This document shows positions 14,701-25,607 of a stretch of DNA of 64,000 nucleotides, piece by piece. The stretch is taken from contig OX393566.1 of NCBI GenBank assembly GCA_947652115.1, forward strand, positions 22,184,351 to 22,248,350, given 5' to 3'. Under the pieces are notes generated by a model that made no database searches, had not been told where the DNA came from, and worked only from the letters and a program-made list of their open reading frames with translations. This stretch comes from Blastomussa wellsi. Its lineage: Eukaryota; Cnidaria; Anthozoa; Scleractinia; Plerogyridae. The first letter of the stretch is position 1. Every line of letters begins with the position of its first letter. The translations under genes and the position numbers were made by a program.

Positions 14701-17700
14701 TATATTTATTCACCTTTTCAAGTAGGTTTCATCGTGTTTGGTTTCAACCAAGGTCACTTCGAATTACTAACCCAAACACGTCTGCATTTTAGCTATATAA
14801 TTTATTGTCTTGCGAGTTTCAGTAGTTAGTTTTAAGTTTGCTTGCAAAGTTATCCTTTCAACCTATTTTTCTTGTGTTTTCTAGGAGATTGGCCGCCAGT
14901 CTACCTCCCTTCTTGGCTCACTTCATCTCCTTGGTAACCTCTCCAGTCTGCAGGATGAAATTGCTGATGGACTCGCTGACCTGAAGGAGACTGGCGACTA
15001 CATGGGATTCGTTAGACATGTGCGAGGGGGCCTAGCTGAATCCTACTACAAGGTGCGACAATTGAAATCCCTGGGAACTCTTTGGATGATCCGTGGCCTC
15101 AGGGGTTGAAATTAAATGTTGCAGAGATTTGTTCAGGAAAATTCGCCCGCAGAATGAAACCTTGGATACTACTGTAGATCCATCATTTGTCGCGATCGTT
15201 GTGAAGATTCTCGCATGCTTAAGCTTGAAGGAGTTATCTAAGGGAAAAAAGCCATTTCCGAGCTTTCTATGAGGGATGAGGTCCTCCATCTATCGTGTGT
15301 TAGGCTTTTGGTTAAGGGACGTACGCCTACTACTGCTTGCCACCACGCCGGGAGCAAAGAGGGATAGCCTGTTCCAGGCTCTCAGATAGTGGGGCACGCG
15401 AAGAAAAGATACGCGAGCGAAGCGAGCGGAAGAGTGAAGTGGTGATGTGAAGACGCGAGAGCGGACGGACCATTTTATTTTTGAGGTGGGGCCAAAAAAA
15501 TATCGTGCAGAGCTCAAAGAAAAGATGAAAATTAACAGCGAATTGACAGAAAAAATGACAACATTAACAATGCCGGATCCAGAAAATTGTCGGCCCTTCG
15601 GGACTTAAATTAAGGGGCCCGAAAAATTTTCCGGGCCCTCAGGCCTTAAAATTTTACCCAGTAAAGGGGAGAGGGCCTGCAAATGAGCGACGGGAAATAT
15701 ATCCCTTTCAACAACAGCCTTGGTTCACTGTGAGTGAAGTCTGAAGTCTGAAGTGTCAGACGTCTTCCCGCCCTAATCCCCTGAGGCGCGGGAGAATATT
15801 TCTTCCCATTGACTTCCATTCACCGCCGCCATTACTGAAATCTGAATTGAAACTCACACTGACTCCGCTTGGCCAATAAGAATCAGTGATCTATTTCACC
15901 AACATCACAAAACAATGCCTTTTTATTTCGCGCCAATCAAAATCTACTACCATTTAACGTAACGGGACGGAATTTTAATGCTCAGAGTTCAGACGTCCTT
16001 CTCGCCCGCGTCTCAGGGGATTAGGGCGGGAAGACGTCTGACGTCTGGTTCTGCGATGACGTTAAAAAATATTCTTGCACAAGCTCACAGTCCAAAAAAA
16101 AAAAAAAAAGGAATCTTGCTCAACTTGAGGGTGAAAAATTCTTGCCAGGCCAAATTTGCCCAACTGCCCCCCCTATCAAAAGTAAAATGGTCCGTCCCTA
16201 AAATTCTCATGTCGGTATACCAGCTCCCGGTATACCCTCTGATTGGTTAATTTTGACAGTTTTCCAACAGCTCTCATTACCGGCTTCCCGCGGCATACTC
16301 AAACATGTTCCCAGTATCACCAATATTTTGCAGTCAGGTGAAGGGCCAGAGGGGTTGATGTCGTTTGCTCTGACGATGCCCTCGCTGGTATGTGCAATAA
16401 TTTTCTTGAAAGTTGCGTAAGACCTCGCCTGCTGACATCTGAATGGTTTTCGTGTCGCTAGTGAACTAGTAAATACGAAACCTTCAGTTATCGACCTTTG
16501 AACACTGACATTTTGACAACTTGGGGTCTCCTCTTTCAAGTGGGCGGCATGAGGATTTTAAAAAAATGCTTACAGGCTCTCGCGTCTTCACCCCACCTCT
16601 TCGCTCTTCCGAGAGAGGACGGCTGTATTCGCAGGCTGGATATGTGTCAGAGACCGGAAATTCACAACTAGTCCGATTGTATGCAGCGTATAATGTAAGA
16701 GAAACGATTTGTCCTGAATTTGTTTGCCTTTTGTGAGTTTCGTAGGGAATCGTAACTGCTGTAGGCTAGCGTTTCTCACAGTCTGTTGTGGCCACTTGGG
16801 TCGTACGCAGGCTTTCTGTATTATATCGATCTGGCATTGTACAATAGCATCTTCTATTGTTTGTTTTATCCGAGCCGCGCCAAACTTTTTCCGAAAATTC
16901 CTGTCGCGCCACAAGTATGACGTTACCCGTAAGCGCTATCAACGCTGAGATTACCGTATATCGCACGATCTCTCCGTCTCCGATGTCATTTGCCTTCTCA
17001 TTTCGTCTCATTGTGGTACGTTTCTTTACAGTTCGCTGATTCATGGTCGGCTTGTATCGCGCCGTCGCAATCAAATAGTTCATCGTCGAGTAATTCTACG
17101 CCCGTGAGCAGTGAAAGCGCATCGATGGCATCTTTCCGTGGTGTTGTTGGGGGTTTGACGAATTTTCTTCTCAGTCCCCCAAAAGATACGGGTCAAGGAA
17201 GACTGCAGGTAAGTTGTTCATTATTTATGATTTCTATTGCACTTATGTTGCGTGTAGTCTTGTTCCCGTGGATGGCTGGGCGTGTCGACGAAATAGACCT
17301 TATTCACTATAGCTGCCAGCTTTGTTTTCACATTGTAATGCAAATCAGGCACGTGATATGTGTGGCACACAAGCCAAAATCTACAAATTTCAGCTGGTTT
17401 CTTATCATGTATGATAATGTGTTTTATAGCCATGCTTTGGTTTCTGTTTTCTGGCTTAAATATTCTAAGTTTGACGCAATTTTGGCACTTAATAACAAAG
17501 AAAACCGCTTGCGTCATAAGTAAGTCAAGGTATCGAGTAACTATTTCAAGCTAATCTTATAATGAAATCATTATTCCATTATTCCAAGTTGGCTCTCAAA
17601 TGTGGCTTTACTGCAGGTACCAGAGGTTTTCTCGCGGCACGGGGGAACTCCGAAGGCCGCCACCACGAGCGGCGAAGCCGCGAGATTAACCTGTGGTCCG

Positions 17701-20190
17701 GAGCGCTATGATTTACCGTTCCCGTTGAACTTTGATCACTTTAATCTAATTGATTTTTTTAACCAATCGAAGTGAATGTCTCCAACTGGGATCACATGCG
17801 CTGGCACGTGAAGAGATGTCAGAAATGGGTTTCCGATAAACGCGTGCACGAAATGCTTCGTTGATTCAACTTCATCATGTAGCATTCAACAAGGGAATTC
17901 AGGGGACAAACAACAATCACTATAGGCCTTTTCGGGTAATGCCTGTTTCCCAATTAGTTTAGCTCGACACACAGTCCAGGAATAATCGAGAACAACAAAG
18001 CTTTTCCAAAGCCGGTCGGCAATACGGCTCAAACATCCTCGCGGTGAACAAAATGATCTACCCCATCACGCTGCTCGGCACTTAAATTGTCGAGCCCGTC
18101 GAAAGTTTCAAGGCCACTGCTTTTGCAATGCTCTCTCAAAAGATTCCGTGGGTGAAGAAGAAACTTCGACCGCCGTCATGACTAAATTAGGATGTGTGAC
18201 TGTTTGACGGTTTGTTTGTTTGGGCAGTTTCTGAATAAACGGCGTTGCTATTCTTGGAAACCAATCGCAGCGTCTGTTAGATTCAAATTCCCGTAGGTGG
18301 TCAGCCAATCAACTCGCTGGTCCAAAATCTGGACTAAGCTAATTTAAACAGGCTTGTCATTGGAAAAGCGTAAGCAAAGAAATAGCGCTCCGGTCCAGAG
18401 GCTTTTCACGCGGGTCAAAGCAAAGACAAAGACCGAAACTGGAAACCGCGCATGAAAATTCTCTGGCACCCAGGGGGCATCATTTCAATCATTGCCCTGG
18501 AGACAACTTGGCTAATTTGCATTACAATATGAAAACCATCATGGCGGCTATCGTGAATTTGGTCTACTTGAGCGGCTGGTGTTGTTTAAAATTAACTTTT
18601 AATAATAGTGATAATAAGTGAAATGGTAAGAACTGATAGATTATGTACTTAACAAAAAAGAAAAAAAGTGTTTTTATAGGACAGTAATTAATATGTGAAC
18701 TGAAAAGTTTTAGTAGAAGACGATCATGGATTATTTACTACGAAATGAATACTCTGACATCCATCTTGCCTTATGTGTCATCTTTGTTTATAGCTCTCCT
18801 ACACGGCCAGTTCCTCGCCTCCAAGCATTCCGCGAAGGCTTTTGGCATCCAGGAGATTGGTGCCGTCAGATTCTGACGATGATTCATCAGAAGAGGACAG
18901 CAGTTTGTCGTGTATCCAGTCGGTGGACGGCTGGGAACTGGAACCTAGGGATGTACAAAGGAGGTTGAAGGGCCAAGAGTTTCTACGCAGACTGCAAGTG
19001 AGCATGCGTGGTGAAGTGGACAAAGACGAAGAGTAAGAGAAGACTTCGCTATGTCTGAATGAACAGACAAGTAGTGAGACTGGCCGACGAGCAGACAGAC
19101 GGGCAGAGAGACAGACAGACAGACGGGCAGAGAGACAGACAGACGGGCAGAGAAACAGATAGATAGGCGGAGAGACAGACAGACACATAGACAGAAAGGC
19201 AGACAGATAGATTTTAAACCAAAACAAATAAACAAGCATGATTATGGATTCAGCCAACAAATTCCTGTCCAAGAGCAGATTGTCTTGACGAGCGCGCCTC
19301 TGGTTAGAGTGGGTTACGAGCGGTTTTATGAGAGAAATAGCTAACGTTCGAATGTAAAAATCTTAAATATGTGTAACGAGTCTAATATACCCTGTTAGCT
19401 GCTTGTCTTCTGTGCTGTCCTATCTGGTCACATGTTGTAATTCACTTACATCCTCGCCCTTCTTGACCATCCCCACTTAATTTGTGGAGAATTTTTCTAT
19501 AGAATCCAATCCTCAATTCTGGGTTTACTATCGTCTGGTTATGTTTTTAAGCTTCCCGAAATCATGTTAAAAAATTTATGATCGTCCCTCAAACACCTTG
19601 GCTCTTCTCCTTCGCAGATTTGTCAGTTGTTTAAAGCTACGTCGCCTGGATCCCGAGGACAAACTGAACGCCCTGGTAACGAGTCAACACGTACACTTTA
19701 TGAGGCTCGGCTCACCTTCGGCTGATCACGTGGTACTTACGATAAAACTTTTCAACTTGTACAAGGCTCGACATAAGGACCAAGGTGTGTTATATGTTTC
19801 TTATCTACCAAGCGCGAGGTCCGTACTGGGAAAATATCGGTCCGACGGCTAGATTATATGGACCGAGCACTGCGAAGTCCATACAGAAAAGACCGAGGGC
19901 CGATATTTTTACAGTACGGACGCGAGCAAGCTTGGTTAACAGGTGACTGTAATAAGTGGCCCTTTGACTACCTAACCTAACTAACCTTAAAAAAACATCG
20001 TTTACTTTCAGATCAAGAACATTACCTGGAATTGCTAATGAGAATATCAGGAGGCAAACTGCTGTCTCTCCCCTCCCCTAATCCCGCCGACAACCCTCTA
20101 GTCCGGTGTGGCTCGGTAAAAATTGCACAGAAAGCAGCAAAAGTAATAAACAACGCAAAGAAAAAGAGTGAAGGGAGTGGATCAAGTTAG
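2753..20190 (+). CDS. VPS13-type bridge-like lipid transfer protein, C-terminal 22 exons (5' partial)
   Basis: Exons: 2753-2885, 3195-3247, 3354-3414, 3883-3930, 4414-4560, 5690-5815, 6164-6323, 7231-7292, 7901-8011, 9044-9163, 10750-10857, 11911-12000, 12384-12470, 12842-12901, 13203-13331, 13757-14081, 14261-14337, 14885-15052, 17032-17208, 18794-19032, 19618-19784, 20012-20190 (TAG). All introns are GT-AG and every phase joins, giving about 941 residues. The first exon starts with a split codon, so the gene extends upstream. VPS13 proteins are long hydrophobic-groove lipid conduits at organelle contact sites. Family signs: SVPWEFTF, then INCKGMRLSVEKDVYEELL, RRFYFEKLHVEPFQVVV, and SLLGSLHLLGNLSSLQDEIA followed by a Gly-rich helix (the late VPS13/ATG2-C style block), a Ser-rich linker, and a C-terminal PH-like strand-rich domain (exons 21-22). 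I saw no clear VAB repeat block between the groove part and the late block. The family call is fairly sure; the paralogue (A, B, C or D) is not. An AATAAA lies at 20752. Confidence 0.72.
3523..3576. repeat. (TCA)n microsatellite
   Basis: An almost uninterrupted TCA/ATC trinucleotide run inside an intron of the VPS13-like gene. Confidence 0.95.
4655..4716 (+). repeat. Dispersed repeat shared with 52720-52780
   Basis: AGCACATTCCAGCT, TACTTTGATGG and TCAGTACTAC occur in the same order and spacing here and just 3' of the first K2P gene (52720-52780). This is an intronic copy with no coding capacity. Confidence 0.6.
5103..5314. mobile_element. Fold-back MITE with about 90 bp inverted arms
   Basis: The left arm (5103-5193) and right arm (5216-5314) are reverse complements with mismatches. 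Both contain ACAAAACTCCCATGGGTAGG or its complement and an outer CATTGTTYGACAGTCC. The two arms leave a loop of only about 20-30 bp. No transposase is present. It lies in a VPS13-like intron. Confidence 0.75.
9178..9598. mobile_element. Fold-back element with internal GCGATTCGCTACA repeats
   Basis: The left end reads CGGTCGTTTCGCTACAAGG and the right end carries GCGGCGAAACGACCG, its inverted partner. Both sides contain several copies of a 13-20 bp unit like GGCGATTCGCTACA (left) or TGTAGCGAATCGAC (right). The unique centre is about 150 bp. Non-coding. Confidence 0.75.
9647..9746. mobile_element. Short palindromic element (TTAACCGAGC ends)
   Basis: TTATTAACCGAGC at the left pairs with GCTCGGTTAATA at the right. 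The inner CTTGACCGAGGTCGTG pairs with CACGACTGAGGTCAAG, so the whole segment folds on itself. A related but more diverged palindrome occurs at about 19805-19945 in the last part of the gene. Confidence 0.6.
9771..10021 (+). repeat. Dispersed 250 bp repeat, near-identical copy at 31441-31695
   Basis: The two copies agree base for base over long runs, from AAATTTGCTTAACGACACTG to GATGGGAAAATCTAGAC. They are clearly more similar to each other than the other repeats here, so the family moved recently. Each has the same short ORF starting MFANGDELNLNLQKFGRIF, which I regard as incidental. The ends are not inverted repeats, so the class is unknown. Confidence 0.75.
10031..10065 (-). ncRNA. Hammerhead-like ribozyme motif (degenerate candidate)
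   Basis: On the minus strand the segment reads GCTGAAGCTGGTTACAGC, then AGTTTAGCCGAAACGTC. It resembles the CUGANGA...GAAAC core of small type I hammerheads, but the last core A is C, so activity is doubtful. It abuts the end of the 9771-10021 repeat. Evidence is motif only. Confidence 0.25.
11411..11753. mobile_element. TTAA-type MITE, family copy 1
   Basis: Begins AGGCCATTTCCAG after TTAA and ends CTGGAAATGGCCT before TTCTAA. The terminal inverted repeat is about 28 bp, including the GACTGCGTAG / TTGCGCAGTAC part. Two more copies lie at 60673-61035 and 31708-31925 (inverted). The copy at 60673 has clean TTAA on both sides, the target-site pattern of piggyBac-like elements. No transposase ORF, so non-autonomous. 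It lies in a VPS13-like intron. Confidence 0.75.
12127..12235. repeat. Relic of GGTGTAAAAACCTGT-family MITE
   Basis: Matches the reverse complement of about 22965-23064: TGTAAAAACCTGT, then CAGTGACGTAAAACA, GAACGAACAAGACAACAAA and so on. It lacks the second terminal repeat. Confidence 0.6.
12926..13042 (+). repeat. Pure pyrimidine CCCTCC tract
   Basis: About 115 bp of nearly pure C/T, with recurring CCTTCCCCTCCCC units, in a short intron. It is a possible triplex- or H-DNA-forming tract. Confidence 0.85.
13523..13600 (-). repeat. tRNA-derived SINE-like segment
   Basis: The minus strand reads TAGTTCAGTCGGTTAAAGCG (A-box like), then about 35 bp later GGTCCGAATCCGG (B-box like), the spacing of a Pol III internal promoter. 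The acceptor stem does not pair well and no anticodon loop is convincing, so I call it a SINE head rather than a tRNA gene. It lies in a VPS13-like intron. Confidence 0.5.
15736..16050. mobile_element. Fold-back MITE (CAGACGTCTTCCCGCC ends)
   Basis: The left arm has GTCAGACGTCTTCCCGCCC and TAATCCCCTGAG, and the right arm their reverse complements (CTCAGGGGATTA, GGGCGGGAAGACGTCTGAC). The centre is about 190 bp and non-coding. Confidence 0.75.
17297..18572. mobile_element. 1.3 kb element with about 60 bp inverted ends carrying RecQ helicase debris
   Basis: The left end has GACCTTATTCACTATAGC and ACATTGTAATGCAAAT; the right end has the inverse (ATTTGCATTACAATATG, GGCTATCGTGAATTTGGTC). Shorter relatives with the same ends and shared inner blocks sit at 41272-41718. 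Inside, the minus strand encodes a broken RecQ-type helicase motif. Its mobile nature is inferred from the paired ends and the second copy. Confidence 0.65.
17940..18125 (-). pseudogene. Degenerate RecQ-like helicase fragment
   Basis: Minus-strand translation gives LSAEQRDGVDHFVHREDV, then an in-frame TGA, then AVLPTGFGKALLFSIIPGL. PTGFGKA is the Walker A (motif I) form typical of RecQ-family helicases, and the preceding Q fits motif 0. The stop and an upstream frame change show it is dead. The minus-strand frame at 18126-18308 may be more of the same element. Confidence 0.6.
19077..19206. repeat. (CAGA)n-type tetranucleotide repeat
   Basis: Runs of AGACAGACGGGCAGAGAG units in the intron after exon 20 of the VPS13-like gene. 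The donor at 19033 lies just before it. Confidence 0.9.
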
Positions 20191-22736
20191 GAAGATCACT
20201 CTAGCACAATCGTGAAGCTGGATCTCGAGTGACCGAGTGCGCTAGCTGCTCCCGGACGCTTTTGGATTTTTCTCGCATCCAACTCTTAATTAAGGGAGCT
20301 CGTACACGGATGCAAATGCTGCAGAATAGCTGCACTTCCAAGAAATCGTGATTTGTACTGTTGGTTTTTTGTAATCTGTGGTCGAACGTTCGATAGTGCC
20401 GAGTCAATCCTGGTGTGATCTTTTCGATGCTACATTCCATGCAATGTCGGAGAGATAACTTTGAAGTTTTTTTCGATTTGTTTTGCAATGCCGGGGCGTG
20501 ATAATATAATTTGCCACTCTATTCTCAGTCTTGGAAAAAATTTTTGTTCAATGTCAGTCTGAGTTGAGAAGTATTTCGCTAGAAGACCAGGTGTATATCG
20601 TTTTTTGGTTGAATTTGTAGCAGTCACTGGGGTAAATTTAATTGGAACATGAGCAAGTTGATATCGTCATATATGCGTTGTAGATAATTCGCTAGCTTTT
20701 TGTGAACTTGTTGTGGGAATAGGGCTAAGGTTAGGTGTGATTAGACTTGTAAATAAACTGAGTAAATATCATTTTTTGCAATACACAGATTACTCTTTGT
20801 TAATAAAAAATAGGCAAGAGAATTTTCTATTACACTGCAGAGATTTTACATGCTTTATTTCAAAAAGCATGATCATATGAAATAGACTATAAATTTAGGC
20901 TAAACAGATAGAGCTATTTTACAAAACTGGAGATAGAAACTTTAAAAAGAGTTAAGAATTAGTTACCGTTTTCTCAACTTCTGTAAAATCCCTTTAAAAC
21001 AATAAGTTTAGGTGTAGCAGTTGGTGTAGTTAATTAGCTTTGTAGTTCACCAATTGCTTCTCAACACCAGCAGTATTTTGTTCCAAAAACATATTTATAT
21101 TTCTTTAAATGAATTCAGCAAAGGGCCATAACTTATATTCGTATGAAAGGCTGTCGGAAAAACAAATCGTCACACTCTGTATATACATATAAAGAGCAAC
21201 GTCCAGTAATGCGACGACAGGGCGGAAAAACGCTGAAGCACCTTTCTTCATAATTTTTTATACTGAACTTGCCATTTTACATCAGAAGGGTTACATTTGT
21301 GTTAACATAGGTCAAAAGGTAGCCCAAAAATTTGTTCATCTTAACTTACTCAGGGATATTTGAGAAAACAATGTGTTATTTGCTGATCAAAATCTCACCT
21401 CTCCCAAAGTACAGGGCCTTACATCTCAAGGTTCGCCTTCACCAAATTTTGGTCCCATTTGACATTGTGTTCTTTATCTCGTAAAGGGCTTGTATGCAAA
21501 ATATTGAGCTTATGTATCCATTGATGTCCTTATAACGGGAGGTCGTATTTCGTTTTTCCGCCCTGCCTAATGCGACCCAATTTTTGCGCGCATGAAAGCG
21601 TTTTCTATATTAATGAAACTGATTTGGTTCGCTAACAACTTTTTGAAATACGCTACGTCACGGTTTGTGCATTTTGAAAAATTTCGACTAAATTTTTCAA
21701 ATCCGTCTTTCGTAATCCGTCTCAATCTTCTCCATCCTTAACCACACTTGCCCCTTTTTGGTTTATTATCATCTCCTCGTTGTTTTTCTTCCTTAGTAAA
21801 CTATTAGTTTTAGGTTTGCTACATTTTAGGGTAATTTGGTTTGTCACAAAAATTATTCCAAATATCGTGACATAGCTCTTTAATGTTTATGGGAGCATGC
21901 CTGTTGACGACTTTCTTTAAAGCTATGGCAAACGACGACACATTGTTACAGACATGTTGTTGCTTTTGATGTCTCCTTACTCGAGTAAACGGAGAGGCAT
22001 TTGTTGCATCGGACGCAAAATGTTTTTTCAAAAAATCAAACATTTGTTGTGTCTCGTTTTGCCATGGCTTTTACTTTCGTCATCTTCTTTACAATGTTTC
22101 TGTGATGCGGGAGGAAGAATGATTTTCATATCTGTGGGATGTTTTAAAGGTTGCGTTTAGCTGGAATTGACTGCTCGTCTGCCGATACAGTATTTTCAAA
22201 TAAAATTGTTAATTCTGTTATCTGTTGCTTCATTTTGTTACTCTGTCATCAGTCGCAGCCACTGTTTTGACAGTTGGATTTTGTCGGAAAGCTGACAAAT
22301 CCTTGATGTTTTTTGCAATTTCTGAGGGATTCACAAGAATCGGACAATTTCGTGTTAAATACTTTGGGTTCCAGTTACTATCAATTTTCGAAGGGCTCGA
22401 GCTTTTCCCGAGTCCACACTGAATAAAGAACCTTAAATTCTTTGGGAAACTGGTTCTGACAGTTTTCAAGGCACTCGGATTCTTTCCATCTGCATATCAA
22501 GAATCGATAGCTCTTCGGCTACCGAGTATTACCAGGTACCAAACTTATGAGCCACTGCCGCAAACGTACTATCAATGTTCGAAGTGACTCTGTTACTTCT
22601 CTTTGGACAGTAAGAACATCGGCAATTCTTGGTGTACCGATCTTCACGGTGGTCGTGCTATACCGAACGATCAACAGGAATCAGCTCTTTGTGTACGTTT
22701 TTCCTCAAACCGTGATGCGCATAAACGCCGCTATGC
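20191..22736. other. Convergent intergenic region
   Basis: Lies between the stop codons of the VPS13-like gene (plus) and the DEG/ENaC gene (minus). An AATAAA at 20752-20757 could be the plus-strand poly(A) signal, and a GATAATAAACC on the minus strand near 21763 could serve the other gene. The short ORFs here show no recognisable domain. Confidence 0.6.
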
Positions 22737-25567
22737 TCAGACAGTTCGTGTGCGTCGGTATTTCCTTTGCTTTAACTTATTGACGATCATTCTGGCCAGC
22801 AGGTCACCAAACTCCAGCACTGTCAGAATACTGGCACCGAGAAATAACCCCACCTGACCGCCAATATCACCTAAGGACAAATAGAAAATATCCTGACAGT
22901 CAAAAGAGCGTGGGGTTTATCTCGGTGTAAAAACCTGTGACTTTTTTCTTTGTTTTTGACCTATTGTTTCTGTGTTCTGTATTGTTTCGAGGTTCTTTGT
23001 TGTCTTGTCCGTTCTTTGTTTTACGTCACTCGTGAGTTTAACAGGTTTTTACACCGAGGATGAACCAGAGCAAGATCAAGTAGAAGATAAATTCCTTGCA
23101 CATTTTAACTGTTTAAGGTCGTTTTCTGCCAAAACAGAAACCCCTTTCCATTCAATTGACCTTGCTACGTTGGTGATTATAACTTGTCCCAGCAGGTAAG
23201 CAAATAAAAGAAAGAAAGAAAGAAAAATGATAAGAAAGAGAGAAACAAACAAACAGGCATCCGAGTTAAAGTTACGAAACAGAACACATTTTAGACAGAC
23301 AGACAGGCAGACACAGGCAGACAGACAGATAGACGGGCAGACAGACAGACAGACAGGAAGAGAAACATACTCAATCCTGACATAACATAAATGTCGTGCA
23401 GTTCCCAACTCACCAAACAAACTTTCCTGATCGTACGCTTGCCGTTGGGTTATAAGTGTGACTTGCATTTCCTCGAAGTACACATCCAACTCAAGGAAGT
23501 TGTCCCTGTGAGATTCGGTAGAATTGGTAATCAGTATTTTATCCCTACACCCCTTAATGTGGGATCAAACGGTTAATTGGTCCAATAGTTCTTTGTGGAG
23601 ATAATTTTGCTGTTTGTTGTTTCTTACCTAAGATAATGTCTCATGACGTCCTTTCTGACGTGTTTTCTCCGCGCCAGTACCTCGGAGAAATGTTTGGCGG
23701 GGGTCTGGGCGTAACTTAGCTGTACTTGGTATTTGGTAATCTCACAGGGGACTGGGCATTCGCAATTGTTGCTTTCGTTTCGAAAGATCTCTGTATAGTG
23801 GTAAAATAAAAAATGTGAATGAAACTTTGTTTAAATCAACGTGTGGACAAGTGAAAATAACCCCGAGCCATTTTAAAGATAATTCCGTGCTAAACTTACC
23901 CATAGCTGGCCAAACGCAATTTTTCACCTCCTGAGGCAGACAGGGTGGCGCCTCGCCTGAAGAAGAAAATTGATGAAAAATCTAATCAATCCACGATTCC
24001 CTCTATGAGTCATGCGCGCAGGGAATCATGGTATTCATCACGCGCACGACATATTCGAGACTTGACGCACGAAATTGAACAAAGCTACCATGATTCCCTG
24101 CGCGCACGCCTTATAGAGGGAATCGACCATTCTTGAAAATGTATTATTTTTTCGATTACTTGAGTGGTTTACAACGAGTATTCCAGAGCTATGATTAGCC
24201 ATATCTTAGATGAATGTATGTAAGCAGACAAACCGTAATCACTGTATATAGTTCGTTTGCTCTTTTTGTTAATTTTACTTTGTTGCGTTTATTTGGTATT
24301 AAAATCGCCAAACCTTGGATAGCCAAAAATGAATATTGTTCATCCTTGGTGTAAAAATCTTTGAAACTCACCACTGACATAAAACAAAGATCGACCGAGG
24401 TAACAAAGAATTCACAACAATAGCCCCAATGGGCCTTAATCACACGGCGGCCATATTGGCCATAGACAATAGATTTTGTACCCTGAGCCTCGAGTTCAAA
24501 TGTTTGGGAACGAGTTCCCGCGTAGCAAAACAAAAGTTTTCAATCCCTTGGGACTCAACATGGCCGCCGTGTGATTAAGACCCATACAAAGATTAATCTA
24601 ACAGGTTCTTACACCGATGTATACCCCAAATTGGTTTAAATATGATGTATGTTGAATTTGACTTATATGAAAGGACGAATTTGCTTTTAAACGAAGTTCA
24701 TAGTTCAACGTGGAGGTTTATCAAAGTTAATCGAATTAAATAGAGGCGCTATAAGGCTAGACCTCATTATATTTACCTTCCAAATCGTATGATCTACATT
24801 TACACATGTTGATGACGTAATCAGCTCGGCATTTAAGGAGACAGGCAGACTTGGTGTATTTTTTGAAGCCAGCTAAGTGTTTGTCTTCGCATGCTGTTTT
24901 GAATGGACGAGGAAGATTGTGCATCTGTTTAAAATGAAAACAAAATGGAACAAAACCACTTCTGGATCAACAAAATATAAAGTTGTCTAATAATACGATA
25001 CACACTTCTGTGCAACCAATGGCGATGTTTCTCGTGACGTCCCTGATTGTTATTAATATGCTAACCAGAACCAAATTGGCTGTTGAAACAATGACTTCTT
25101 TTGTTCCGTGGTTGGCAACTTTGAATATCAAAAGAAATGTGACGTCAATGTTTGTAAACAAGAAATATCGCTATTGCAGACCAGTACTATGAACCAGAAG
25201 AATTACAGAAACCTTGCCTAAGTTACTGAAGATTAATAAATGAAAAAAAGAAAAATGGCAATTCTTTATCGTGCGAGAAAATTTACTATATTTCGAAAAG
25301 GAATACGACCCATATGTTTTCAATGGGATTGCAAGCAAAGTCGTCGGCTTTCGCTTTGCTAGTTAGTTTGTCACCATCACTTTTTATGTAATTGTACTTT
25401 TGTACACCACCTCATATTAGCAATTTTTTGTCATTGATTTTCCTGCCTGCAATATTTTGTATATCTATTTGTTTATTTAATTATCTATTTAATGCTACGC
25501 GCATTTGAACATTTTATGGAATTTGCGCACTATAAAACTATAAATTTATTCATTATTATTATTATTA

Positions 25568-25607
<40 letters not shown>

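Noticed and set aside
19077..19206. Repetitive CAGA array considered as CRISPR-like
   Set aside because: It is a continuous tetranucleotide repeat without unique spacers, in an animal intron.
18799..19272. 157-codon minus-strand frame rich in CLSV repeats
   Set aside because: It is the complement of a coding exon plus the CAGA repeat; an artefact of the tetranucleotide run.
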